Made by a program: the position numbers and the translations under genes. Source: an uncultured Prevotellaceae bacterium (GTDB taxonomy: Bacteria > Bacteroidota > Bacteroidia > Bacteroidales > Muribaculaceae). Taken from it: 64,000 nt of DNA. Below, piece by piece: positions 16,296-24,800 of this stretch (its first letter is position 1; every line of letters begins with the position of its first letter). The stretch lies in contig ONJX01000008.1 of NCBI GenBank assembly GCA_900318255.1, positions 1 to 64,000 of the forward strand, read 5' to 3'. The notes under the pieces were generated by a model. The model saw only the letters and a program-made list of their open reading frames with translations, was not told the DNA's origin and ran no database searches.

Positions 16296-17783
16296 ATGAC
16301 AACTCGCACCACCCCACATCCTCTCATCGCCTCAATACCAATCGTCGTATTAATTGGTCTTCTTATTATCGCCATCACACTCTTCGGCTCCGACTCCCTC
16401 AGTGGCGGCAGCCAGGTAGCACTAATCATGGCCATGGCGGTGTGCGTATTGATTTCAACAGTCTTCTACCATGTGCCCTGGACCGACTTTGAGCAGCAGA
16501 TTTCCAAGACCATGGGCGGCATCTTCATCACGCTGCTCATACTGCTGTCGGTGGGAATGCTCGCCGGCTCGTGGATGATAAGTGGCGTGGTGCCCACATT
16601 GATATATTATGGAGTGCAGCTGCTCTCGCCTCGCTTCTTCCTCGTCACCGCATGCATCATCTGCTCCATCGTCTCGCTCCTGTCGGGAAGCTCGTGGACC
16701 ACCATCGCCACCATTGGCGTGGCACTGCTAGGCATTGGCGACGCGCTGGGCGTGAGCCAGGCATGGACCGCAGGTGCCATCATCTCGGGAGCCTACTTCG
16801 GCGACAAGATGTCGCCATTGAGCGACACCACCATCCTCGCCTCGTCGAGCACCAGAGTAGATATCTTTGAGCACATACGCTACATGATGCACACCACAGT
16901 GCCAGCACTCATCATCTCGCTCATCATCTTCACCGTAGCGGGCCTGGGTCATGGCGATGGAGCCATCAACATCGAGAAATACACCACTGGCCTGGCCGCA
17001 TCGTTCAACATCTCGGCATGGACACTGCTAGTGCCGCTAATCACCGGCATTCTCATAGCGCGCAAAACGCCATCACTCATTGTGCTGTTCACTTCATCAA
17101 TCCTGGCAGGCATCATGGCGCTGATACTGCAACCACACATCCTCACACAGATTGCCTCCACCCCATCGCTCTCGCACGCGGCAGCACTCACCAAAGGGCT
17201 AGCCATCACCTACTTTGGTGCCACGGCCGTTGATACCGGCCTGCCAGCCCTCAACGACCTGGTCTCAACTGGTGGCATGGCAGGAATGTTAAACACCATC
17301 TGGCTCATCATCTGCGCCATGTGCTTTGGCGCTGCAATGGTCGCCAGCGGCATGATACACAGCATCACCCAGGTCATCATCCGCTGGGCAAAGTCTAGAA
17401 CAAGCCTCGTGTCATCGACAGTGGCCTCGGGACTCTTCCTCAACCTCACCACCGGCGACCAGTTCATCAGCATCGTGCTCACCGCCGACACCTTCAGCAA
17501 CGCCTACCGTCAAAAAGGCTTCGAGCAGCGACTCCTGAGCCGCACCACCGAGGACGCCGCCACCGTCACCTCGGTGCTGGTGCCGTGGAACACCTGCGGC
17601 ATGACACAAGCCACGGTGCTGGGAGTGCCCACACTCACCTACCTCCCCTACTGCTTCTTCAACATCCTGTGCCCCATCATGACAATAACAATCGCTGCAC
17701 TGGGGTGGAAAATCAAGCAGCTAAAGCCCACCACCCACGACGATAGCACAACCGTAGAACTGCCTAAAAAAAGCGCAGAATAA
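16296..17783 (+). CDS. nhaC: NhaC-family Na+/H+ antiporter
   Basis: 495 residues, very hydrophobic, with about 11-12 membrane segments. The motif AYFGDKMSPLSDTT (about 167-180) is the family signature and holds the conserved charged residues in the transport path. LLSGSSWTTIATIG (about 127-140) is the paired half-site. It exchanges Na+ for H+ (or a small organic anion in some members) at the inner membrane. It is a single gene between the tandem-repeat block and tRNA-Ser. The substrate is not certain from sequence. Confidence 0.88.
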   Translation: MTTRTTPHPLIASIPIVVLIGLLIIAITLFGSDSLSGGSQVALIMAMAVCVLISTVFYHVPWTDFEQQISKTMGGIFITLLILLSVGMLAGSWMISGVVPTLIYYGVQLLSPRFFLVTACIICSIVSLLSGSSWTTIATIGVALLGIGDALGVSQAWTAGAIISGAYFGDKMSPLSDTTILASSSTRVDIFEHIRYMMHTTVPALIISLIIFTVAGLGHGDGAINIEKYTTGLAASFNISAWTLLVPLITGILIARKTPSLIVLFTSSILAGIMALILQPHILTQIASTPSLSHAAALTKGLAITYFGATAVDTGLPALNDLVSTGGMAGMLNTIWLIICAMCFGAAMVASGMIHSITQVIIRWAKSRTSLVSSTVASGLFLNLTTGDQFISIVLTADTFSNAYRQKGFEQRLLSRTTEDAATVTSVLVPWNTCGMTQATVLGVPTLTYLPYCFFNILCPIMTITIAALGWKIKQLKPTTHDDSTTVELPKKSAE

Positions 17784-17837
17784 ACGCACCCTGCAAAAAA
17801 TAAATTAAAAAGTAACAACTATTCCAATAAAATTCAT

Positions 17838-17845
17838 TACCTTTG
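17838..17845 (+). promoter_or_regulatory. -7 box of tRNA-Ser
   Basis: TACCTTTG, an exact TAnnTTTG match 22 bases before the mature tRNA 5' end. Confidence 0.65.
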
Positions 17846-17867
17846 CACCGCATTCCGCAAAAACAAT

Positions 17868-17955
17868 GGAGTGATGCTCGAGTGGCTGAAGAGGCACGCC
17901 TGGAAAGCGTGTGTGCGTCAAAAGCGCACCGGGGGTTCGAATCCCCCTCACTCCG
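17868..17955 (+). tRNA. tRNA-Ser (anticodon GGA)
   Basis: An 88-nt cloverleaf with acceptor arms GGAGTGA and TCACTCC, a long variable arm as in class II tRNAs, T-loop GGTTCGAATCC and anticodon loop CTGGAAA giving GGA. No CCA is encoded. Its 3' end is the probable attachment site of the prophage, whose integrase starts about 140-160 bases downstream. Confidence 0.95.
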
Positions 17956-17998
17956 CTGGGAAGTCCTGTTGTTACTGGTGCTTTGGGTGATGATGGTG

Positions 17999-18037
17999 TA
18001 TGTGGCAACGTGTGGCAGGATGTTGCAATGAGTGGCA
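17999..18037. other. Candidate integrase arm-type sites, left of int
   Basis: A cluster of related words (TGTGGCAAC, TGTGGCAGG, TGTTGCAAT, AGTGGCATA) lies between the tRNA and int. The 11-mer GGATGTTGCAA (18018-18028) recurs exactly at 19786-19796, after int, next to another TGTGGCAA. Tyrosine integrases bind such short direct repeats beside the core site. Confidence 0.35.
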
Positions 18038-18111
18038 TAAAAACCGACAAAAAACCGCCTTTGACGGTTAAAAACCGACATGAGACCGACATGAGACCGA
18101 AGAGGGTACGA

Positions 18112-19317
18112 ATGAAAAACATCCATGTGACGCTTTATTATCGGAACCGTCCTAACAAGAAGAATGGGACAGCTCCGCTGTTGCTTGCTATCAATTATGC
18201 AGGCAGCAGCACTTATGTGCCAGTTGGCAATGTGCGTCTTCGTCCTGACCAGTGGGACCGTGTTCGCCGCAGGGTTGTGAACCATGCTCACGCGCAGACG
18301 ATCAACAGCAGTGCTCAGTCTATGCTTGGTAGGGCTGAGGATGCTGTGCTTGAGCTGATGCGTGATGGTGGCGTGCGTGGCTGGAAGCTGACTGAGGTGC
18401 GTGACGCTATTGTGTCGTTTCTGTATCCTGTGGAGAAGCGTGACAATGGTGTGGTGGCTGTGATGGAGGAGTTCATGGGTACGAAGGATAAGCCTAACAC
18501 TGCCGACAAGTACCAGCAGACGATAACGCACATTGAGCGCTGGCTTGGCTCGGGCGCCAGGAGGGTGGAGTTTGCCGACGTGACCGCGGAGTGGCTTGAG
18601 GAGTTTGACCGCTGGCTGTCGAAGAAGGGGTTGTCGGTGAACAGCCGTTCGATCCACATGCGCAATATAAGGGCAGTGTTTAATTGGGCTGTGTCGAAAG
18701 ATCTCACTGATGCAAGGTACCCTTTCAAGAGTTTCAAGATTAAGAGCCAGGCGACGGAGCCGATGGCGCTGACGCTGGAGCAGATGAGGATGCTGTGGGG
18801 TTATGAGCCGCCGCTGAAGGCTCAACGCTACTGGCTTGACGTGTGGAAGCTGATGTTTTGCTTGATTGGTATTAACATGGCTGACTTGTGGAGGCTGGAG
18901 AGTGTTGTGCAGGGGCGTGTGAGCTATGAGCGGGCGAAGACTGGCAGGTTATACTCGATTAAGGTGGAGACTGAGGCGCAGGCTCTGATAGAGGCTCACA
19001 AGGGCCGCAAGGTGCTGGTTGACCTGAGCGAGCGTTACAAGAGCGCTCATCGTGCGACGGCATCGCTCAACAAGATGATGAAGGCCATTGCTAAAGACCT
19101 GGGGCTGCCGCCCATCACGGGTTACACTGCGCGCTACACCTGGGCGACGCTTGCTGCGAGCATTGATGTGCCGATTGAGGTGATAAGTCAAGCTCTCGGT
19201 CACTCGTATGGCCTTGCGGTGACGCTGGGGTATATCATGCCTGACCGTCGCAAGATGGATGAGGCTAACCGCAGGGTGCTGGACTTGCTGACAGGCGGCG
19301 AAGCCACCGCACAGTGA
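18112..19317 (+). CDS. int: Tyrosine integrase of the prophage
   Basis: 401 residues from the ATG at 18112; in-frame starts at 18091 and 18028 are possible, and I prefer 18112 because the first beta strand (KNIHVTLYYR) of the arm-binding domain starts there. Order: arm-binding beta domain (about 1-60), SAM-like core-binding helices (about 120-220), catalytic domain (about 235-390). Catalytic parts seen: Lys in YERAKTG, Arg in YTARYTW, His in LGHSYG and the nucleophile Tyr in TLGYI. The usual first Arg position reads GINMADL, as in many Bacteroidales integrases. It should insert the phage at tRNA-Ser. A terminator follows. Confidence 0.9.
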   Translation: MKNIHVTLYYRNRPNKKNGTAPLLLAINYAGSSTYVPVGNVRLRPDQWDRVRRRVVNHAHAQTINSSAQSMLGRAEDAVLELMRDGGVRGWKLTEVRDAIVSFLYPVEKRDNGVVAVMEEFMGTKDKPNTADKYQQTITHIERWLGSGARRVEFADVTAEWLEEFDRWLSKKGLSVNSRSIHMRNIRAVFNWAVSKDLTDARYPFKSFKIKSQATEPMALTLEQMRMLWGYEPPLKAQRYWLDVWKLMFCLIGINMADLWRLESVVQGRVSYERAKTGRLYSIKVETEAQALIEAHKGRKVLVDLSERYKSAHRATASLNKMMKAIAKDLGLPPITGYTARYTWATLAASIDVPIEVISQALGHSYGLAVTLGYIMPDRRKMDEANRRVLDLLTGGEATAQ

Positions 19318-19335
19318 ACCTTACGAGCTAACTTT

Positions 19336-19359
19336 ACGAGCCGATGGCTCGCACTACAA
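19336..19359. repeat. REP-like hairpin repeat, copy 1
   Basis: GAGCC-GAT-GGCTC (5-bp stem, 3-nt loop) followed by GCACTACAA. It belongs to a dispersed family in this prophage whose members share the stem plan and a GCRATACAA-like tail. Confidence 0.6.
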
Positions 19360-19407
19360 AACACGACAGACTTTTCTCTCGCGCGCACGACCCAGGAAAG
19401 TTATATA

Positions 19408-19435
19408 AGCCTCGCCTTGCGGCGGGGCTTTTTTT
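19408..19435 (+). terminator. Terminator of int
   Basis: AGCCTCGCC (19408-19416) pairs with GGCGGGGCT (19421-19429, one G-T pair) around a 4-nt loop, followed by seven T. Confidence 0.85.
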
Positions 19436-19439
19436 CTTT

Positions 19440-19638
19440 CAAAAAAAAATTTTTTAATTTATTAAATCGCGCGCGTGAGCGCGTAAGTAGGGGGAAACTT
19501 TTTTCTTTTTATTTATTTTTCTTTTTTGTAAGGGGGGGTGTGGGGGGGAACTTTTTTCTTTTTTTTCTTTTTCTTTTTTTTCTCGGAGGTCAATGTGTAG
19601 GAAATCGCTATTTTGCTACATTTATTATATATAATGTG
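19440..19638. other. Low-complexity, gene-free stretch after int
   Basis: Long runs of T, A and G, including two runs of seven G at 19533-19552, an alternating CGCGCGCG patch and TATATATA. Open frames here encode only Phe and Gly runs and are not credible genes. No promoter of the phage class was found. Confidence 0.5.
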
Positions 19639-19701
19639 GAAGAAATGGCTATTTCTTCGGAAGAAATGCGGATAACTTCGGAAGAAATGTGTATAACTTC
19701 G
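19639..19701. repeat. Three tandem 21-bp units with internal dyad symmetry
   Basis: Units start at 19639, 19660 and 19681, each GAAGAAAT, four variable bases, then ATwwCTTCG. In unit 1 the arms GAAGAAAT and ATTTCTTC form a perfect 8-bp inverted repeat around GGCT; units 2 and 3 keep only part of the symmetry. Arrays of spaced palindromes are typical of protein-binding sites. The same bases also read as a seven-residue peptide repeat, so a coding relic is the alternative. Confidence 0.6.
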
Positions 19702-19784
19702 GAGTAAATAAAAGTTAAAAAACAGGTCTAAAAAGGTTATGATTAGAGAGATAGCAGGAAAATAGCAGAAAAAAACAAAAATGA

Positions 19785-19807
19785 GGGATGTTGCAAGATG
19801 TGGCAAG
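19785..19807. other. Candidate integrase arm-type sites, right of int
   Basis: GGATGTTGCAA (19786-19796) repeats the 11-mer at 18018-18028, followed at once by ATGTGGCAAG, which matches the TGTGGCAAC word near the tRNA. Confidence 0.3.
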
Positions 19808-19832
19808 TGGTATCTAAAATAGATTTTTTTAC

Positions 19833-19852
19833 AAGCCGACGGCTTGCAATAC
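19833..19852. repeat. REP-like hairpin repeat, copy 2
   Basis: AAGCC-GAC-GGCTT followed by GCAATAC, on the same plan as the other copies. Confidence 0.6.
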
Positions 19853-19871
19853 TTGACATGACATGGGGGTG

Positions 19872-20153
19872 TTACTCGTTGGCCTTGGCGAGGCGGATGA
19901 GTGTGTCCTCGATGGTGATTTTTGTGCCGGCGTTGATGTCGGCTTGTACTGCCTGCATCTTTGGCATGAAGAAAGGAAGTATTTTGGCAACAATTTCGAG
20001 ACGGTCTTTTGGGTCGAGCATTGAGTAGAAGTCCTTTTTAAATTCTCCGCTGTCGTAGTATTCGGAGACGAATGCAGCGAGCACAGCTTTCATGTCGCCC
20101 GACACTTTGTTGGGCGTTCCTTTTTTGCGGCCTCCTGTTTTTCGTCCCTGCAT
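19872..20153 (-). CDS. Small basic DNA-binding-like phage protein
   Basis: 93 residues from the ATG at 20151-20153; the open frame extends upstream but a clear promoter lies there. The basic N-terminus GRKTGGRKKGTPNKV is a hook found in many phage packaging or DNA-binding proteins. The rest is helical with KDRLEIVAKILPFFMPKMQ. The only gene of a short leftward transcript, it faces the internal-virion operon across a divergent promoter pair of the phage class. A small terminase subunit is one possibility; a regulator is another. No firm family. Confidence 0.6.
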   Translation of the reverse strand: MQGRKTGGRKKGTPNKVSGDMKAVLAAFVSEYYDSGEFKKDFYSMLDPKDRLEIVAKILPFFMPKMQAVQADINAGTKITIEDTLIRLAKANE

Positions 20154-20164
20154 TATTGTGTGTG

Positions 20165-20207
20165 TTAAGAAATAAAATAGTGATGCAAAGATAGTGATGT
20201 AGATTTG
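20165..20207 (+). promoter_or_regulatory. Phage-class promoter for the internal-virion operon
   Basis: TTAAGAAATAAAA (20165-20177), exactly 22 bases, then TAGATTTG (20200-20207). The first gene starts 33 bases on. Four other sites have the same layout. Confidence 0.75.
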
Positions 20208-20228
20208 TGGCATAATTTTAAAACTTAA
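20186..20228 (-). promoter_or_regulatory. Phage-class promoter for the small basic protein
   Basis: On the minus strand TTAAGTTTTAAAA (20216-20228; 10 of 13 matches), exactly 22 bases, then TATCTTTG (20186-20193). It interleaves with the rightward promoter, so the two must compete. Confidence 0.7.
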
Positions 20229-20240
20229 CACACATAGACT

Positions 20241-20777
20241 ATGTTAGGATTAGGAAGCTTGATAGGAGGCGCGATGAAGATTGGCGGCTCGATATTTGGT
20301 GGCTACAAGGCGAGCCAGGCGATGAAGCAGGTGAAGAAGAACCTGGAGCAGCAGCAGCGAGAGAATCAGGACTGGTACGACAGGCGTTATAACGAGGATG
20401 CGACGCAGCGTGCCGATGCTCAACGGATGCTGGCGATGACCAACGACTTGATAAAGCAGCGCAACCGCGCCGCTGCAGGTACCCAGGCTGTGATGGGCGG
20501 CACCGAGGAGGGCGTGGCAGCTACCAAGGCAGCTAACGCCAGTGCCCTTGCCGACACGGCAGCACAGATTGCTGTGGCTGGTGCCAACCGCAAGGACAAC
20601 ATCGAGCAGCAGTACATCACCCGCAAGGGGGCAATTAATGACAAACTCAACAACCTGCAGCAGCAGAAGGCTAACAATATCACGCAGGCTGTGGGTGGTG
20701 TGAGCTCGGCTGCTGCCGATATAGCTGGTGGTGCGCTTGATGATATAATCGTTTTTGGGAAGAAAAAAGATAATTAA
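20241..20777 (+). CDS. Internal virion protein-like, amphipathic N-terminus
   Basis: 178 residues. The Gly-rich hydrophobic N-terminus (LGLGSLIGGAMKIGGSIFGG, 2-21) is followed by long Gln/Asn/Ala-rich helices. This plan resembles the small ejected membrane-active proteins of T7-like and P22-like phages (gp14, gp7), which is inference from composition. It is the first gene of the operon that ends in the giant polyvalent protein, 33 bases after a phage-class promoter. No catalytic motif. Confidence 0.6.
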   Translation: MLGLGSLIGGAMKIGGSIFGGYKASQAMKQVKKNLEQQQRENQDWYDRRYNEDATQRADAQRMLAMTNDLIKQRNRAAAGTQAVMGGTEEGVAATKAANASALADTAAQIAVAGANRKDNIEQQYITRKGAINDKLNNLQQQKANNITQAVGGVSSAAADIAGGALDDIIVFGKKKDN

Positions 20778-20782
20778 CACTC

Positions 20783-20804
20783 AAGGCGGTGCCTTGCGAT
20801 ACAA
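20783..20804. repeat. REP-like hairpin repeat, copy 3
   Basis: AAGGC-GGT-GCCTT followed by GCGATACAA, lying between the stop of one gene and the ATG of the next. Confidence 0.65.
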
Positions 20805-20818
20805 CACAACGACCGACT

Positions 20819-21874
20819 ATGGCAAACGACAATAAGAACAAGAGGCCGCTGGTGACGCTTGATGCGGCTAACCCTGCTCCCGATAGCGTGGTCGAGACAG
20901 AGCAGATAGTAGCTGGCTGGGCAGGCAGCCAGGGCTCACGAGGTGGCGAGCAGCAGTTGCAGGACAGCACCCCGACCATTAACGAACACCAGTTGCGAAA
21001 CGTGCAGAATGCTCCCAGTGGGGTGAGTGCTAAAGACATCAACAAGGCTCCTGGCAGTGGCGAGGTGAAGTTGCCTGCCAGTGCGACGAAATATGGAGTG
21101 CTGCGTGGTGCTCCATCGAGTGTTGTGTTACAGCACATGATTGACGCAATACCTGTTGAGACTGAGGAAGAACGCAAGAGGCGTGAGAGAGCCGAGAAGC
21201 GTAATGCGCTGTTTGCGGCAATAGGCGATGGTGTGAGCGCGTTGAGCAACCTCTACTTTACAACTAAGGGCAGTCCCAGCGCCGACCAGAGCAAAAGCCT
21301 GAGTAAAGCAGAGAGCGAGCGCAAGGACAAGGCGAGGAAGGAGCGTGAGAGCAATATTGAGAAGCGGCTGCGGCTGTTGAAAGAGCAGCGTGCGGAGCTC
21401 AACAATATTGAGTCGCAGCGTTTGAAGGATCGCCAGCTTGAGATTATGGAGAAGTATAGAGAGGGGCTGGTCAAAGCTGCCAACAACAAAGTTGAGGAGC
21501 TTCGCCGCAAAAATACGGCCGAGGAAGTGCGCAACAAAGAAAAAGACCAGGCTGAGGCCAAGCTCAAGGAAGATCTTAACAAGAGTGCTGTGGACAGGAA
21601 TAAAGCGGCGGCAGAAAAATCCAGAAGCGACGCGAGAGTCAACCAGCAAAAGGGAAATGCTTATGTGCGTGATGCCAATGACCGAATGGCCAAGCGCGGT
21701 CGCAATCAGAGGCAATATAACCCTGCTAACGACCCTGGTATGGAAAAGGTGGTTGAGCGAGACAGAAAGACTGGCACGACGACCACTTATTACAGACCAA
21801 GGTCTAAGCCGAGCAAGCCAACGGGAAAAACTGGCAGTGGCAGTGCTAAGAGCAAGTTTTCGATACATAAATAA
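20819..21874 (+). CDS. Coiled-coil virion protein candidate
   Basis: 351 residues from the ATG at 20819; a GTG ten codons upstream lies inside a hairpin repeat and is unlikely. Residues about 1-110 are low-complexity and polar; about 120-270 are a long charged helical region (Glu/Arg/Lys, likely coiled coil); the C-terminus is basic (RSKPSKPTGKTG). No known domain. It sits between the internal-virion-like gene and the giant gene, with 25 bases to the latter, so it is probably a co-ejected or scaffold-like partner. Confidence 0.55.
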   Translation: MANDNKNKRPLVTLDAANPAPDSVVETEQIVAGWAGSQGSRGGEQQLQDSTPTINEHQLRNVQNAPSGVSAKDINKAPGSGEVKLPASATKYGVLRGAPSSVVLQHMIDAIPVETEEERKRRERAEKRNALFAAIGDGVSALSNLYFTTKGSPSADQSKSLSKAESERKDKARKERESNIEKRLRLLKEQRAELNNIESQRLKDRQLEIMEKYREGLVKAANNKVEELRRKNTAEEVRNKEKDQAEAKLKEDLNKSAVDRNKAAAEKSRSDARVNQQKGNAYVRDANDRMAKRGRNQRQYNPANDPGMEKVVERDRKTGTTTTYYRPRSKPSKPTGKTGSGSAKSKFSIHK

Positions 21875-21899
21875 CTAAAGACAAAAGACTTAAACAGAT

Positions 21900-24800
21900 A
21901 TGCCAATCAACAGCAAGATTAAGAGCTTGTATGATGCCTTGAAGGCTGATGGTGCCGACGTGGGCAGTGAGCAGGAGTTTAGCGACTGGTTTCAGGCTCC
22001 AGGCGAGCAGGGTTACAATAACCGCAAGTATGTGTATGACACGTTTAAGGCTGATGGTGCCGACGTGGGCAAGAACTATGAGGAGTTTGAGAGCTGGCTT
22101 GGGTTGCACGCTGTGCAGCCTCAGGTGACACAGGCAGGCAATAGGGAAACTCTGGCGAGCGACATGGTTGCAGCCACTAAGGATGCCACGGCGATTGCGA
22201 GTGGTGCTCCTCACGTGCAGGTGCCCGAGTATGGGAATGCCGCCAGTGGCAATATGCTCGGTGATTATGTGGGCAATGGTGGTTTGCAGGGTGGCACCAT
22301 CGGTGCGCTGCAAGGTGTCGGGCAGCAGGATGGCGGTGGCAACGCGAGCCAGTTGGAAGTGACGAATACCGCACCTGAACCCGAGCCAGTGATAGAGCCA
22401 CAGCAGCCGACTGATGTCAAGCAAAAATTCCGCCCTGCTGAACTGACAGAGAAAGAGGCAGGTGACGACCTCGCCTTTATGCGTGAGGTGAATAGAAGCC
22501 AAGGCGACATTCCAGAGGGTGCTCCACAAGTCCAAAACAACGATGGTTACAGAATGCCCAATATTGATAAAGCCTGGAAAGCTGGCTACTCACAAAGTTG
22601 GGGCAAGATAAATGGGCTGTTTGACGGCTTGAACTATGAGAAGAAAGATGTGACCGCTGATTTGGATAATGCTGTTAACTCTCGTTATGACGGCATGAGC
22701 GACCAAGCGATAGAGTCGGAGCTTCAAAAGCTGAGCAAAGAGTATAAGGCTGGCGAGTGGGAAGGCGATGAAGATGTTCTTCGTGCTCACATACGCAGGC
22801 TTCAGATGAACCTTATAGCCCATGAGTATAACTACAAGAACTTCGAAGACATGTCTTCTCACCGTGGCGAGGCAGAGTATGAGATGTACAAATATCATCC
22901 TGCCTTTGACCAAGAGTGGCTTGCGACCTATAAAGGCGGTCCAGGCGAGAACCCGCTGGTCAACATGGGCAAAGAGATTGTCAAGAAGCAGCTGATTGAA
23001 GACACGATGAATGGCGTGAACCGTCCCGAAGGTTACTACCAGACGTTGCCTTTCCAGGATGAGAAATTCTCGAAACGCTATGCTTCGTGGGCTTTGAAGC
23101 GTGCTAAAGTTCTCGGTGGGATGAGTTTTGCTGACGTTTTCAATAACGGAATAAAGAGTTGGGAGGCATATATCGGTGCTGGTCTTTTGGAGAGTGGTGC
23201 CGCAGAAGCTATGGCACAAGGCGCGGGTTATGGCGACGTGGGCATTGCCGGCGGCAAGTACAACGCCGACTATGATGCTGCCGCCGCCACCGCATGGGGC
23301 ATGGCCGAAGACGAATACCGTCGCTTGTCGGGAGCTCATAGCGACGAGATATGGGGCGGCTATGCCTCTATGGGCGGCGGCCGTGAGGCTCGCATGGTGG
23401 CCAGTGGCGAGTGGGCTGTCAGCAATATGGCTGACCGTTTATCCAGTCACGACCTCGACAAGATGATAGACAACGCTTGGAAAGCCCTCGGCGAGAGCAA
23501 GCAGAAGCAGATTATACTTGCTGCCGCGCAGAACTTGAAGCAGCAATATCCTGGCATGTCACCCGCAGAGATAGTCAAGACAGCTCAGGTGATGGCTGGT
23601 CAACAGACAATCCAGCGCGTTCTTGACTATGCCAAGAAGCAGCATGCCCCCAAGAACGTGCTTGACTACTTCGTCCGCAAGGTGATAGAGCAGAACAGCA
23701 TCTTCAAGATACAGGAAGCGATGGCTCGCAGCCGTGCCGGCACCACTGGTGACTGGCAGGCTCGTGACATGGCGATGCAGGAATATGGCAAGAACCACAG
23801 GATTGCTGGAGTTGCCGGCACTGTGGTTGGCATGGGGTTAGACCCCGTCACCTATATATCGGCAGGCGTCGGTAAGGGAGCAGCGACGGGCACAGTGAAA
23901 CTGATTGAGAAACTAGGCGGTGCTACTGGCCGCAAGTGGTTAACCACCACAGCAGGAAAAGTTGTGGTGGGTGCTGCTGGCGGTGCTGCCAACCTTGGCA
24001 CCTTTGAGGGCTTGAATGAGACTCTCAACCAGCTTCGCTGGGGCGGCACGCCAGCCGTGGATCTCAAGACAGGCCTTATCAAAGCCACTGGTTACGACGC
24101 AGGAGAAATAGGCAAGGCAATTTTCCATGGCTCCACCATGGGTGCTGGCACCGGCATTGTCGCTCCATTGGTAGGTAATGTGTGGAGTCCGTTGATGGAC
24201 GCCACCAGCAGCACGGCTGGCAAGATGGCGGTGAAGATCGGTGAGCTCTTCACAGGCACCATTGCCGAGGGCACCATTTTCAGCATCCCCGATATCTATA
24301 ATGCATATACTGAAAGCGAGAACATAATCAAGTCCTTCAGCGACAAGAAGAGCCCCAACTATATTGGTGACGAGCAAGAGCGCGCAAAAGCCATTGCCAA
24401 AGTGCGTGAGAGCCGTAACGAGACCATGCTTGACGCATGGAGTGAGAGCGTAGCCACCATGGCAGGCTTCAAGATGAAGCATGTGGGGCAGCGGCTTTAT
24501 GAGCTTTCCCAGTCGGGCAACGGCCGTGCAGGTTTTGAGACCCGGTTACGTTACATGCTTGACAGGAAGCCCGACCTTGCTCTCACCAAAGACGAGCAGG
24601 CCGAGCTTGAGCGCGGCGGCTATGCCGACCTGAAAGAGCTGGTAGATGAATATGTAGAGGCCGAGAAGAACAGGCGAGTGGGCAGCAAGCCCGTCGTCAC
24701 TGGCAAGCCACGTCCGCTTGAGCTCGGCACACGTGAGGAAGACATGCCCTACAACAGGTTTGTTGACCTGATGAACGACGGCAGCATCAGCGAGGCGGCC

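Noticed and set aside
17911-18111. Extended start of int reaching into the tRNA gene
   Set aside because: The first residues are translated tRNA sequence and do not match the arm-binding domain, which starts near 18112.
19639-19701. loxP-like sites (ATAACTTCG words)
   Set aside because: Only one short arm matches; there is no 8-bp spacer with a full second arm and no Cre-like gene beyond int.
19417-19707. A 96-residue open frame after int
   Set aside because: It begins inside the int terminator and is mostly Phe/Gly runs from low-complexity DNA; only the last 21-bp units are of interest, as DNA.
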